Source: Tritrichomonas foetus
Lineage: Eukaryota; Parabasalia; Tritrichomonadida; Tritrichomonadidae
DNA: 36,882 nt
Direction: 5' to 3'
NCBI GenBank assembly: GCA_001839685.1
Contig: MLAK01001050.1
Location: 1 to 36,882, forward strand
Shown here: positions 8,740 through 18,174 of the stretch, in pieces
Layout of the letters: every line of letters starts with the position of its first letter
Position numbering within the stretch: the stretch's first letter is position 1
Notes under the pieces: generated by a model
What the model saw: only the letters and a program-made list of their open reading frames with translations
Told to the model about the DNA's origin: nothing
The model's database searches: none
Made by a program: the position numbers and the translations under genes

Positions 8740-9054
8740 TCTCATTATTCACTCATAATACTACACATCAAAACATTTGTAAAACTTTCGAAAATAATTT
8801 ACTTTATTTAATTTTTTTCAGAACCTAACTGATCGATTATATGATATAAATTATATCAGGAAATATAAATATATAAATAGAATTAAAAAAAAAAAAAAAC
8901 ATAAAAGGGAGAATAAATAATTACAAATATAAAAAGGATCTAAAAATAGTTTTTTTCAAGGAGGTTTATAAGCAGTTAATTTCAATGTATATCCTTTACT
9001 GTAAAAATGGCGAAATTAATCAACGTAATAGAAAAATGTTCAATAAGGAATTAT
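8740..9054. other. Intergenic, no gene seen
   Basis: Short stretch between the 3' ends of the DHFC gene and the EF-hand gene. It holds a 14-base A run at about 8886-8899 and nothing else recognisable. Confidence 0.5.
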
Positions 9055-9313
9055 TTAACAATACTTGAAAAAGGTTTCGATGACGCGGATAAATTCGGAA
9101 AGGAGGATTGAGCCATCTTCGGTAACTGTCATTAGATCGCTGATATTATTAAGCTGGAATTAGAAAATAAAAAAATACTTCCGATTCGTCAATTTGTCTT
9201 CCATTGAGGTCGCTGATACAGCTTCTCAATTGGCTTTTGGATATTTTTCCGGTGTGTTCGGTGTCATAGCGGTAGAAGATTTCAGAAATGGCTTCGGCGT
9301 TTCTTGAACTCAT
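9055..9313 (-). CDS. Small EF-hand protein, two exons (9313-9179 and 9153-9055)
   Basis: This gene is visible only if a 25-nt intron is removed. Exon 1 (9313-9179, 45 codons) starts at ATG 9313, just after a TCACCA initiator-like motif, and encodes FYRYDTEHTGKISKSQL, an EF-hand loop with D17, E19, T21, G22 and I24 but Gln at position 12. Exon 2 (9153-9055, 32 codons plus TAA) encodes VTEDGSILLSEFIRVIETFF, a second loop with G, I and the final Glu in place but Thr at position 1. Joined, the product is 77 residues with paired EF-hands, the size of a polcalcin-like or half-calmodulin protein. Without splicing the frame stops ten codons into the intron region. Calcium binding is uncertain because each loop lacks one ligand. 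Function is otherwise unknown. Confidence 0.7.
9154..9178 (-). other. 25-nt spliceosomal intron in the EF-hand gene
   Basis: On the minus strand the intron begins GTATTTTTTTATTTT and ends CTAATTCCAG. GT and AG borders, a branch-site-like CTAA placed right against the acceptor, and a length near 25 nt match the short introns described in Trichomonas. Its length is not a multiple of three, and removal joins two EF-hand-coding frames in phase 0. Confidence 0.7.
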
Positions 9314-9736
9314 TTTGGTGAAAGAAGAATTTTTAGTTTATTTGGTGGTTTTTATAATGAATAATTGTGAAATATTATCAAATATTCACTTTTTCAAGAG
9401 ACGATATCAATTTTTTCAAAGAATAATAGTCGAAAATAGGTTTTTGAATATAACTTTTTCATTACTTCAAATACTAGTGAAAAACTTTTTCATAGGTAAT
9501 TTGACCGTATCTTTGTCATTTTCACTAGAAAATATCGCATGATCTCCCTGATATCGTAATTTGTAAGGAAAGAACTAGGATATCTGCCCACCTTAATATG
9601 AGATAGTGCGAACGATTTTCGAATAAAGAAGTTATATCTGCCAAATTAAAAGTGCAATTTAATTTCAATTTAAAATTGCACCTTTTTGGGTGAACTAATG
9701 AACGTTTAAAAATTCACGGAATTTTGCTGATAATCA
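9314..9736. other. Intergenic region with a hairpin
   Basis: No gene recognised between the EF-hand gene and the VID27-like gene, which are divergent. A 9-bp inverted repeat GTGCAATTT (9652-9660) / AAATTGCAC (9673-9681) sits about 55 bases upstream of the VID27-like start. Confidence 0.5.
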
Positions 9737-11260
9737 ATGACATTGATTGCTCATATTCCAATTCGGCTATTTCGCCTGGTAAAAGGTGAGAAAAAAGAAG
9801 CTGGTCGGAATGTTACAGTCTATTTGATTCAAAATCGCAATTTTACAACATTAATTCAATTAATTAATCAACCAGGAGATGAACTTCTTTTATCTGCAGA
9901 AATATCAGAAGTTTTCAATATACAATATAAAATGAATGAACTTATTGTGTTTTTTGATATAAATTATCGAAATAAATTATATAATTTTTCATTTTTATTT
10001 CAAAAGCAAAACCAACTTCAAACTTTCATTAATGAATATATTAGATGTTTATTTGAATATAGAGAACAAAGAAGAACAACAACATCTGATAAACCAGAAC
10101 TTGATAGATTTATTAATTATATTCATCTTGATCTTCCTAAAAAGTCAATTCGAAATGAATTTGTTTTTCCTGAAGAAGAATATGAAACTATTGGTTCTCC
10201 AGATAATGGACGTAATATTTTATTAAGAACAGGTAAATCAACAGGAAATACGATGGTTTTAAGGAAATATCATAATCATTGTGATCTTGGATTATTTACT
10301 CTTGATAATAATTGTTCATTTAGAATGGCTTTACCAAAAATTGTTGATGAAAATAAACAATTAGTTATTGGTTCTGATATGTTAAATATTAATCATGATC
10401 GATCACTTTTAATTCTTGATGATGATAATCCAACCGAAATTCATGATATGAATCTAGATCGAGGAATAATATTAACGCATTATGATTCAGTTGATCAATA
10501 TGGAGTTGATCAAAAATTAAAGAAACTTCTTCCAACAAGATCAAATGGACATGATTCAACATTTTTAGCTTTTACAGATCGTGATACAATCATGTTTGAT
10601 CCAAGATCATCTAAATCATTAATAAATAAAAGTGAATATAAAACAAAGAATGGATTTACAAGTGGTGCTACATCACGTAATGGTTATGTTGCGATTGGAT
10701 CTAAAGATGGAATTGTTAGATTATATAGTCAACCATGTAAAACACGTGCAACAATCAATTTCCAAATGAATGTTGGTGGAGATCCAATAATTGGTCTTGA
10801 TATTAGTGAAGATGAACAATGGGTTGTTGCAACATGTCCATATTATTTATCAGTATTTAATGTTTTATCACAATCAACAGGAAAACTTGGTTTTGTTAAA
10901 GCAATGGGTAAAGATAAGCCACCATTAACAAGACTCACAATTAAACAAGAGCATCAACAATATATTGCACAAATCTTTAATGGTGTATTACCATCATTTT
11001 CTCCTGCAAAATTTGAAATGAAAAATCATAAAATTTCATCAATTATCTCTGCAATTGGATCATGTATTGTTTCATGGAATTTTCAACGAATTGAAAATGG
11101 ATGTCTTCCATCATATTCTATAAAACTTGTTGGAGAAGAAATAATTGCAGATAATGAACCATTTGAAAATACACATGATATCTTGTTTATTACAGACAAT
11201 CAAGTGTCAGTTATTGAAAGAAAGATGAAAAATTCATCGAAATATGATGATGACTATTAA
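9737..11260 (+). CDS. VID27-family protein
   Basis: A 507-residue protein whose C-terminal half matches the VID27 (vacuolar import and degradation 27) propeller domain. Diagnostic stretches are MNLDRGIIL (238-246), FDPRSS (287-292), GYVAIGSKDGIVRLY (316-330), GDPIIGLDISEDEQWVVATC (348-367) and the FEMKNHKISSI block before the final strands. The N-terminal about 110 residues include a PH-like pattern of strands and a helix (QTFINEYIRCLFEYREQ), as in other VID27 proteins. Yeast VID27 is about 780 residues, so this copy has a shorter middle. The family is linked to vesicle-mediated degradation in yeast, but the molecular role is unknown. Codon use is more AT-biased than in neighbouring genes. 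The gene starts at the first ATG. Confidence 0.85.
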   Translation: MTLIAHIPIRLFRLVKGEKKEAGRNVTVYLIQNRNFTTLIQLINQPGDELLLSAEISEVFNIQYKMNELIVFFDINYRNKLYNFSFLFQKQNQLQTFINEYIRCLFEYREQRRTTTSDKPELDRFINYIHLDLPKKSIRNEFVFPEEEYETIGSPDNGRNILLRTGKSTGNTMVLRKYHNHCDLGLFTLDNNCSFRMALPKIVDENKQLVIGSDMLNINHDRSLLILDDDNPTEIHDMNLDRGIILTHYDSVDQYGVDQKLKKLLPTRSNGHDSTFLAFTDRDTIMFDPRSSKSLINKSEYKTKNGFTSGATSRNGYVAIGSKDGIVRLYSQPCKTRATINFQMNVGGDPIIGLDISEDEQWVVATCPYYLSVFNVLSQSTGKLGFVKAMGKDKPPLTRLTIKQEHQQYIAQIFNGVLPSFSPAKFEMKNHKISSIISAIGSCIVSWNFQRIENGCLPSYSIKLVGEEIIADNEPFENTHDILFITDNQVSVIERKMKNSSKYDDDY

Positions 11261-11434
11261 ATGGAACAAATAATTTTATTAACTTAAAGATTATGACCAA
11301 TATTTTTATTTATTTTTCTACATAGTCTTTATCAATATCAAATATTTTTGTTTCTCTCCATATTGTAATACAAAAATACAAGAAAATACTATTTTAATGT
11401 AATTAGAGAAGTTTATAAATTGTATAAAAATATA

Positions 11435-12188
11435 CAGTCGTTTTCGAATTGGTTTTCTTAGTGTTTCGAAATAGAATTTCAGTATTTCAAATGTTTATAT
11501 AGGAAACTAGAATATTTTTCGAAAAGATTTCAAAATGTTTCTATTTGCTTTCCAATGTTTTCGAAATAGAATCTTAACCTATATTTTTTTCGAAATAGAA
11601 TTTTTAAATTTGAATAGTTTACAAACCAACCAGAATTTGTCTCATAATAAAATTTTTTTGTTTCGAAATAGAATTTTTTTTTATAAGTTTCCCAAGAATT
11701 TCCACACTCTCATATGAAACAAAATGAATCAACAACTTATTTATTATCTAATTTGTGAAGGGGAGAAATAAATTAACTAAAAATTAAGATAAAATCAATA
11801 TTTTCCCAATTAATATTGTTATTTTGATGTGATTTTCACATCACATATCACGTATTTTGCCAAATTTTTTAGTTTTATTTTCCCCGCTCTATATTAACCC
11901 TGTCGATTTCCATCACCCTAAAGAAGAATCTACATCCTCTACACCCATATACCTCCATATACCCCATATTCATTTGGAACTTTTTGAGAAAACTCATTGA
12001 AAAAGATCAATTTTTTGAAACTTTAAAACGAAACAAAATTATTTTATTTTGAAAAATTTTTCGGTTTATGAAATTCTATTTCGAAACAAAATAATTCAAT
12101 TTCGATAAAAAAAAATTTTATTTAGAAAAATAAAACCGATAGGAAATTCTATTTCGAAAACTGAAATATTCTATTTCGAAAACGACTG
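11435..12188. mobile_element. 754-bp non-autonomous Tc1/mariner-type MITE with TA target duplication
   Basis: The two ends are perfect 14-bp inverted repeats (CAGTCGTTTTCGAA at 11435-11448; TTCGAAAACGACTG at 12175-12188), each flanked directly by TA (11433-11434 and 12189-12190). This is the structure of a Tc1/mariner insertion. Inside, the 15-bp motif TTTCGAAATAGAATT recurs in direct orientation in the left arm (11464, 11559 with one change, 11588, 11661). It occurs inverted in the right arm (12072, 12145, and 12167 with one change), forming long subterminal repeats. There is no transposase frame. The element ends differ from those of the transposon at the window start, so it belongs to another family. 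Confidence 0.8.
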
Positions 12189-12329
12189 TACATTTATGTT
12201 AAAATTACTAGTGGCTTTATTATTGTCATTAAAAATGCAAATTGTTTATTAACTCATGATTATGAAAATTATTTTAATCATATTCACATACATCAATCAT
12301 TTGATATATGATATCTATTATTTCTGAAA

Positions 12330-12987
12330 ATGAACGAACAGATAACTGAATTCGATTCTATTGAAAAAAGTGATAATAGATTTTCTTTTTTACTTAATAA
12401 TCAAAAATATATATTATATTACATCTGACAATTTTACAGTGATTGAAAATGAAATTGATTCATATCACAATATGCAAAATTCACATCAGAAACAGCTCGA
12501 AAATTATTACATGGCTCTATGGACAATAAGAACATAATGTTTGAAAAATGGTGGTTCGTCTATTAACTAATACTTTCGGATTATTTAAAAAACTAATAAT
12601 CAGTTATCTCTTTGAAACAATGGGAAATTTAATGCTTATTGCAGTACTAAGCCATGTCTCCTTAATTGTGTGAAAGTAAGATCAATATTTACACAAGAGA
12701 ACAAAACCTTTGATTTAAAATATGAATCAAGCAATTTTAATTTTAATCAGTTTATAAATCTTAGTTTTGTTGTTGAAGTAACATCTGAATGTCTCGAAAC
12801 TTTTATTCAAATGTTAATTGAAAAGAAAAGACAATATGAAAATAAAAATTATTTGTTTCTTCCACTTTTTACCAATCAACATTCATATAATTCTATATTA
12901 TTTGATAGTGGAAAATCTATCTTCTATCTTTTTCAAATGACAATATCACAACAATATACTTTCGAAAGAAAACCACTCATTCTTTGA
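12330..12987 (+). pseudogene. Decayed gene, possibly Crinkler/RHS-type nuclease family
   Basis: Coding-like pieces follow one another in changing frames. From ATG 12330 a piece with SDNRFSFLLNNQKY stops at 12426. A shifted frame continues with TSDNFTVIENEIDSYHN to about 12530. After several stops a third piece, about 12670-12987, encodes FIQMLIEKKRQYENKNYLF and ends IFYLFQMTISQQYTF. The pattern of a long-spaced Asp, then Leu-Phe-Gln-x-Thr-Ile-Ser, resembles the nuclease-like core of Crinkler/RHS effector-type proteins, where the Gln-x-Thr-x-Ser motif ends the domain. That family link is a pattern impression only. Multiple stops and frameshifts make this a dead copy; introns are an alternative, but no matching splice sites are seen. 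It sits next to the MITE. Confidence 0.45.
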
Positions 12988-13829
12988 ATCTTCTCTCTTT
13001 TATTTTGTAGTTTCATTTCTTTCTGCTCTGATTTTTCTCTTTTCTTTTCGAGTTTCATTCATTTCCTTTATATGAAAACTCATTCCTTTATTCTATCAAT
13101 TTATTCCGTTCTTTAAGTATTCATCTCCTTTCTTATATCATCTCTCTTCTTTTTTAATTTTGAATTTCATTCTTTTTCCAGGATTTTCTAAGCAGATTCA
13201 TTATTAAGTCTGATTAATGAGTGAATTTTCAAATAAATGATACAAATTAACATTTTGAAATTATTCCTAAATGGTTTAGATATAGAACAAGCGGGGATAA
13301 GAACCAAGACATTTATTTTCAAAACAAATCATGAAGAAATATGAATCATGAAGAAAACAATAAATCAACTAATCATCAAATCCAGTAATATATAAATCAA
13401 GCTTTAACCTTAATGATGATATTATGTTTTCAAAATTCGTTACCCTTTCTACCTATATAATCTCTCAAAGAATGAATGCTATGATATATAGATATTTTGT
13501 ATTGATTTTCTCGACCACAAAATCCTGCAAATTAATTATATGAGCACGAATTAAAAAAATGCATAAATTATCATGATGACCTGTATACTATTTACAGTTT
13601 TAGAGTAAAATTTCTGTGTCGATGAAAAACAATTAAGTGAATTAAATCATTTTTAGTCTTTTAGATTAACATTTCTTAGAACAATCAATATAAATTCATA
13701 AGTTGATTATAATCTAAAAAATAATTGATAAAATAATATACATCAATGCTATATGTTTTTGAAATTTTTATTTATAAACAATATAAAATATATTTTGTCG
13801 ATATAAAAAGCATAATCATCGTTGGAAAA
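12988..13829. other. Intergenic region opening with a pyrimidine-rich tract
   Basis: About 12988-13185 is dominated by T and C on the + strand (runs such as TTTCTTTCTGCTCTGATTTT). The remainder to 13829 is plain AT-rich sequence with no recognised gene or RNA. Confidence 0.5.
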
Positions 13830-14765
13830 TTATAAGTTCTCAAGTTCTTTCATTGCTTTGATGATTTCATCAAGTGATGCACCTCCTGTCAGTTCAACAG
13901 GCACAGCTGGATCTTCAACAGGGTGAATTACACACTCGTGACAGAGTCGAGTTTCACAATTATTCATTTCTTTGATTTCTTCCCAAGTAAACATTGCAGC
14001 TGATGTTGCATCATTCCATGGGGCCACATCGACGAGATGTATTCTCATTTTAGGACTAATGTAAACGTCAAAAATCAAATTTTCTTCTTTAATAATTTCG
14101 GAAACATGATTGATGAATTCATTGATTAATTTATTCACTTCTTCTTCTTCAATATGACAAGGAACATCATCATATCGAGAAGAAATGAAACGAAGACCTT
14201 TAGTTTTTTGAAATACTCGGAATTCTCGGTCTCTTCGATAATCGAAATACTTTTTCAAAACGAGGATGGGTTTGATGCCCTCCACTTTTTCACCGAATGG
14301 TTGTGTGATATCAAGTAAGACACGAGTAGATGCTTTCAAAATATAAATAATATCTTGGAATTCTTTAATTTCCATTGTTCGTTGAGATCCAATCCATTGT
14401 GCATCTAACGGCGCAGTAAAGTTCAACTTCACAAATGCATGGCCGCCCAAATCCCTGAGTGCTTCTTTCACTTTTGCTTCTAGATCTGGAAACATATTCT
14501 CCTCAATTAAAAACTCACCAGTTAATAAAAATTCGATGAAATCATCAGGGAGTGGAATAATTTGACTACGGACTGCTTGATTAGTTTTCCTTAGAGATTC
14601 ATACCAATTATCATATGAACAACATTTAATCGTGTTTTCCATTTGCGAAATATTAAAATGATTTTCCAAATTTTGCAGAAAACTTTGGCTATGTAATATT
14701 TCAATACTTATTTCGCCGACAGTATTCATTTCGTTGGCGATATAAGTATTGAAATATTGGTTCAT
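13830..14765 (-). CDS. CDC123: CDC123/D123 family, eIF2 assembly factor
   Basis: A 311-residue ATP-grasp protein of the Cdc123 family, which binds eIF2-gamma and promotes assembly of the eIF2 complex in the cytoplasm. Landmarks in order are WYESLR (54-59), IIPLPDDFIEFLL (69-81), HAFVKLNFTAPLDAQWI (109-125, with the ATP-grasp lysine K113 and D121), IYILKAS (140-146), LVLKKYF and EFRVF (168-174, 181-185, R183), FDVYI with D233, and HLVDVAPWNDAT (243-254) with the metal-binding D246 and N251 equivalents. All nucleotide- and metal-binding positions expected for the family are visible. Length is typical (about 310-340). It is divergent from the Fused-type kinase, the two starts being 181 bp apart, so they probably share a promoter region. 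Confidence 0.9.
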   Translation of the reverse strand: MNQYFNTYIANEMNTVGEISIEILHSQSFLQNLENHFNISQMENTIKCCSYDNWYESLRKTNQAVRSQIIPLPDDFIEFLLTGEFLIEENMFPDLEAKVKEALRDLGGHAFVKLNFTAPLDAQWIGSQRTMEIKEFQDIIYILKASTRVLLDITQPFGEKVEGIKPILVLKKYFDYRRDREFRVFQKTKGLRFISSRYDDVPCHIEEEEVNKLINEFINHVSEIIKEENLIFDVYISPKMRIHLVDVAPWNDATSAAMFTWEEIKEMNNCETRLCHECVIHPVEDPAVPVELTGGASLDEIIKAMKELENL

Positions 14766-14946
14766 TCAATCAATCTCTTAAATCCACTTTATTTGGGCGA
14801 AATAAAAAAACAAAAAGTTCTCATTATATTTTTTTTTTCTGCTCCTATAGAATAGTTTATATTTTGAAAATATTTTCTTAGATAAAAATTGAATGATTTA
14901 CAAATAGATAGAATGGTTTATAATTTACGTTTCTTCAAAAGGAAAA

Positions 14947-17880
14947 ATGAATAATTATCATCTTTTAGACCAAATCGGTGAAGGATCCTTCGGCCGTGTT
15001 TATAAAGCGCGAAGAAAATTCACAGGGCGAATTGTAGCAATCAAAATGATTAACAAACTCGGACAATCAAAAGACGATATTTTATCTTTCCGACGAGAAA
15101 TTGACATTTTAAAAAAAGTCGACCACCCAAATATCATGCGACATATTGAAATATTCGAAACCAATACCGATTTTTGTCTCGTTTCAGAACTCGCGCGTGG
15201 CGATCTTTTCCAGATAATTAATGATAACGCAACGCTTCCAGAAGAAGTACTCAAATCCGTGGCAGCCCAACTCGTTTCAGCTTTGACGAATTTACATCAG
15301 CACAGAATCATTCATCGTGATATGAAACCCCAAAATGTATTAATATGTGCAAATGGTGCATTAAAAGTTTGTGATTTTGGCTTCGCTCGTGCCCTTTCAT
15401 GTACTACATTAGTTCTCACATCAATTAAAGGCACGCCGCTTTACATGGCTCCCGAATTAGTTCAAGAGCAACCTTATGATGAAAAAGTTGATATTTGGTC
15501 ACTTGGTGTCATTTTATATGAATTGTATTATGGCAAGCCTCCATTTTTCACGAATTCTATTTACAAATTAATTCAAATGATCGTGAATGAAAAAATCACA
15601 TGGCCTGGAAAAATTTCAGACCAGTTTAAAGATTTTTTATTACAGATGCTTCAAAAAGATCCACAAAGACGTTCATCTTGTGCAAACCTCTTAACACATC
15701 CATTCATATCAAAGGTTCCACTCACTCCTTTTGACGATTCTGATTATCGAATGAAGAAACAACAATTTGATGAAGCTATTGAAGAGTCCCTTTCTGACAC
15801 AGCTTCACTTCCATTCCAACCACCTGAGTCTACTGCACCTGACTACCAAGGTATCCTGTTGAACCCATCCACGCATACTCCAGAAGAATTACTAATGGCA
15901 GTTAAATTTTTGAGTGAAAATGATAAATCATTAAATGAAAATGACGTATCAAATGAGTCTCCACTAGCTGCTTCTTTTGCATATCATTTCACTGAATTCA
16001 TAACCAAACCTCTTGTTGCTGAAGAGGCATTAAAAGCAGCAACTATGCTTTTGAAATCTAACCCTGCTGACTTTTTGACGCATTTTAAAGTCGGAGTATG
16101 CATTTTGGGGGAGCCTGATATGCCACATGCTGCTATCGACTTTTTCACTGAACTTTTAGTTGTCCCCTATGTAGTCAAAATGGTTAATTTAATAGATCTT
16201 TCACAGAATGATTTATTACTTGATGATGAAAAAGCTGAAAAATTGCGAGATAAACTTTTATCATTTTTATTTACTTCTGATCCGATTGAAGCTTCAAAAA
16301 CGTATGCTTTTATGTCGTTTTTAGTTCAAGTTTCACCTATTTTTGTTACAGCAATTTCTGGACAATTTGTTTCACAAGTTGTACCGATTATTACGTCATC
16401 TGTCATACATAGAACTTCATCTCCTGTCACTGCTGGAGCTTTGGCAATTCTTGCGAAAATTGTCGAAAAAAATAGCACATCTATTCAATATATACAGCCG
16501 ATAACTGATTTTGTTGAATCTTTCTTTGCGATTTTAAAGAAAATTCCAACATCGCTTGAATCTTTTTGTGTGTTTTCTGCAGCAATGTCATTTTTATCAA
16601 TAACCTATTCATTGATTTCACAACTATCGAGTTTCCAGCAACTTTTTAACTTAAGCAGTAAATCTTCTGACATTCAAACCTTCATACTTCAATTGTATGA
16701 TGGCAATTTAGACCAATTATCACAATCCCTGTTAACTTATGGCTGTGAAATGCCACAAACACAGGTTGAATATCTTTCTTTTGTTTCTATTCTTTCTTCC
16801 CCCTTTTCACATCTTCCTATTTCTACATCAATAATTGATTCATGTATAAGTCAAATTAATAGACTTACTGTATATCATCAGCCATCTTTATTAAATTCTA
16901 TTTTTTCAATGCCACTTCAAAATATAATGAATGCATTGACTTCTCTTTTACATTTATTTGATGTTTCTTCTTGTGCGGATCGTTTTGCAGAATTTTTATT
17001 AAAACATGTGAAAAGCGATCGTGATCCAGTTTTAGTTGCTTCTCTCGTGCATTGTAATGTTCCAGTGAAATTATCGCAATTTATTGCTGAATATGGGCCA
17101 GCAACTACACCCGCTGTTATTTCACTTCTTACACATATCGTTCTATTGAACCAAAAACCTACTCCAGAGCTTGTAAACCAAGCTGGTGATATTCTCCGGA
17201 GTGTTTTTGCTGTTGATGTTACTTCTGAAGCAGCTTTAATCATTGCAGCACATTTCGCACGTCTTGGAAGTGATTTTATAGAAATCCTTGAGCAATGTGG
17301 CGCTTTGGTCTTCGCTGAGCAGCAATTGAAATCAAATGATTCGGCAATTCGTGCACTGACTTTGAATTTTGCAGGAAATGTTTGGAAAAATGGACCACTT
17401 CGTGAAGATGTTGCTGAAAGAATCTTTCCTCAAATTTTTAAAGCAATGAAAACTGAAAAAGATAAAAAAACGAAAAGATTTGCTGCTTTTACAGTTGGAA
17501 ATGCGCTGTATAGTTCACCTGAATTCGGAAGTGAAGTTTTGAAAGAATTTGATATCATTTTAAAGCTCTTTGACGATCAAAATGTTGAATTAGTTGATTG
17601 TGCTGCTGGAATTATTTCTAGCTTACTTCATAAAGATGATTCGTATGTTTCAAAACTTGCACAAAATGGAGCATTTGAGAAAATGTTTTCAACAATGTCG
17701 AAAAATGAAGAAGCTGGAAATAGAATTATTATGAGAATTCCAACACTTTGTAAATATGATGAAACAAGAAAATTGCTAAAAGTGAAAGCAAATCGTACAA
17801 TCATTCAGAAATATACAAAATCGTCGATTGATGTAGTGAAAAGTATGGCCCAAGCAATTATTCGAATTATTGATGCCTAA
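14947..17880 (+). CDS. Fused/STK36-type serine/threonine kinase with ARM-like C-terminus
   Basis: A 977-residue kinase. Residues 4-253 are a complete kinase domain: Gly loop GEGSFGRVY (11-19), K33, catalytic loop HRDMKPQN (123-130), DFG (143-145), activation segment SIKGTPLYMAPE (159-170). The domain is strikingly like animal STK36/Fused and plant TIO (NYHLLDQIGEGSFGRVYKAR, VLTSIKGTPLYM, RRSSCANLLTHPFI). After it, about 400-977 is alpha-helical and looks like HEAT/ARM repeats, the architecture of Fused-family kinases. In animals STK36 is needed for the ciliary central pair and Hedgehog signalling; in plants the relative acts in cytokinesis. In a flagellated parabasalid a role in the axoneme or cytoskeleton is the natural inference. 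All catalytic residues are present. Divergent with CDC123. Confidence 0.85.
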   Translation: MNNYHLLDQIGEGSFGRVYKARRKFTGRIVAIKMINKLGQSKDDILSFRREIDILKKVDHPNIMRHIEIFETNTDFCLVSELARGDLFQIINDNATLPEEVLKSVAAQLVSALTNLHQHRIIHRDMKPQNVLICANGALKVCDFGFARALSCTTLVLTSIKGTPLYMAPELVQEQPYDEKVDIWSLGVILYELYYGKPPFFTNSIYKLIQMIVNEKITWPGKISDQFKDFLLQMLQKDPQRRSSCANLLTHPFISKVPLTPFDDSDYRMKKQQFDEAIEESLSDTASLPFQPPESTAPDYQGILLNPSTHTPEELLMAVKFLSENDKSLNENDVSNESPLAASFAYHFTEFITKPLVAEEALKAATMLLKSNPADFLTHFKVGVCILGEPDMPHAAIDFFTELLVVPYVVKMVNLIDLSQNDLLLDDEKAEKLRDKLLSFLFTSDPIEASKTYAFMSFLVQVSPIFVTAISGQFVSQVVPIITSSVIHRTSSPVTAGALAILAKIVEKNSTSIQYIQPITDFVESFFAILKKIPTSLESFCVFSAAMSFLSITYSLISQLSSFQQLFNLSSKSSDIQTFILQLYDGNLDQLSQSLLTYGCEMPQTQVEYLSFVSILSSPFSHLPISTSIIDSCISQINRLTVYHQPSLLNSIFSMPLQNIMNALTSLLHLFDVSSCADRFAEFLLKHVKSDRDPVLVASLVHCNVPVKLSQFIAEYGPATTPAVISLLTHIVLLNQKPTPELVNQAGDILRSVFAVDVTSEAALIIAAHFARLGSDFIEILEQCGALVFAEQQLKSNDSAIRALTLNFAGNVWKNGPLREDVAERIFPQIFKAMKTEKDKKTKRFAAFTVGNALYSSPEFGSEVLKEFDIILKLFDDQNVELVDCAAGIISSLLHKDDSYVSKLAQNGAFEKMFSTMSKNEEAGNRIIMRIPTLCKYDETRKLLKVKANRTIIQKYTKSSIDVVKSMAQAIIRIIDA

Positions 17881-18174
17881 TTAAGCTAATTAGATTTTTT
17901 CTCTCCCATTTATCATGAATTATTTTGAAGGCCTAATGGAAGAGAAACATATGTTACTGTTTCTTTGGCATGTCTTGTTTGTTATTAAATTATTATTTTT
18001 TAATTTGGTCTTTACCTTTATCTTTTTTGAGTACATAATTTATTTATCATGTGTTTGCCAATCATATATTATGCTATTTTATTTAAAAAAAAAAATGGCG
18101 AAAGAAAAAAAGACATAAAAAGAGAATTTGATTTTTGAGTTTTATTTATAGATTGATATTAAATTAAAATAACT
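17881..18174. other. Short intergenic region between convergent genes
   Basis: Holds the 3' ends of the kinase gene and of the PQQ-propeller gene. A hydrophobic 67-codon frame at 17915-18118 is present, but its composition is that of random AT-rich DNA. Confidence 0.4.

Noticed and set aside
9288..9542. 84-codon plus-strand frame
   Set aside because: Its start overlaps, in antisense, the first exon of the EF-hand gene; the rest has no protein-like features.
11535..11717. 60-codon frame
   Set aside because: It lies inside the MITE and is generated by the subterminal repeats.
17915..18118. 67-codon hydrophobic frame between convergent genes
   Set aside because: Composition of AT-rich noncoding DNA; no homology pattern or initiator.
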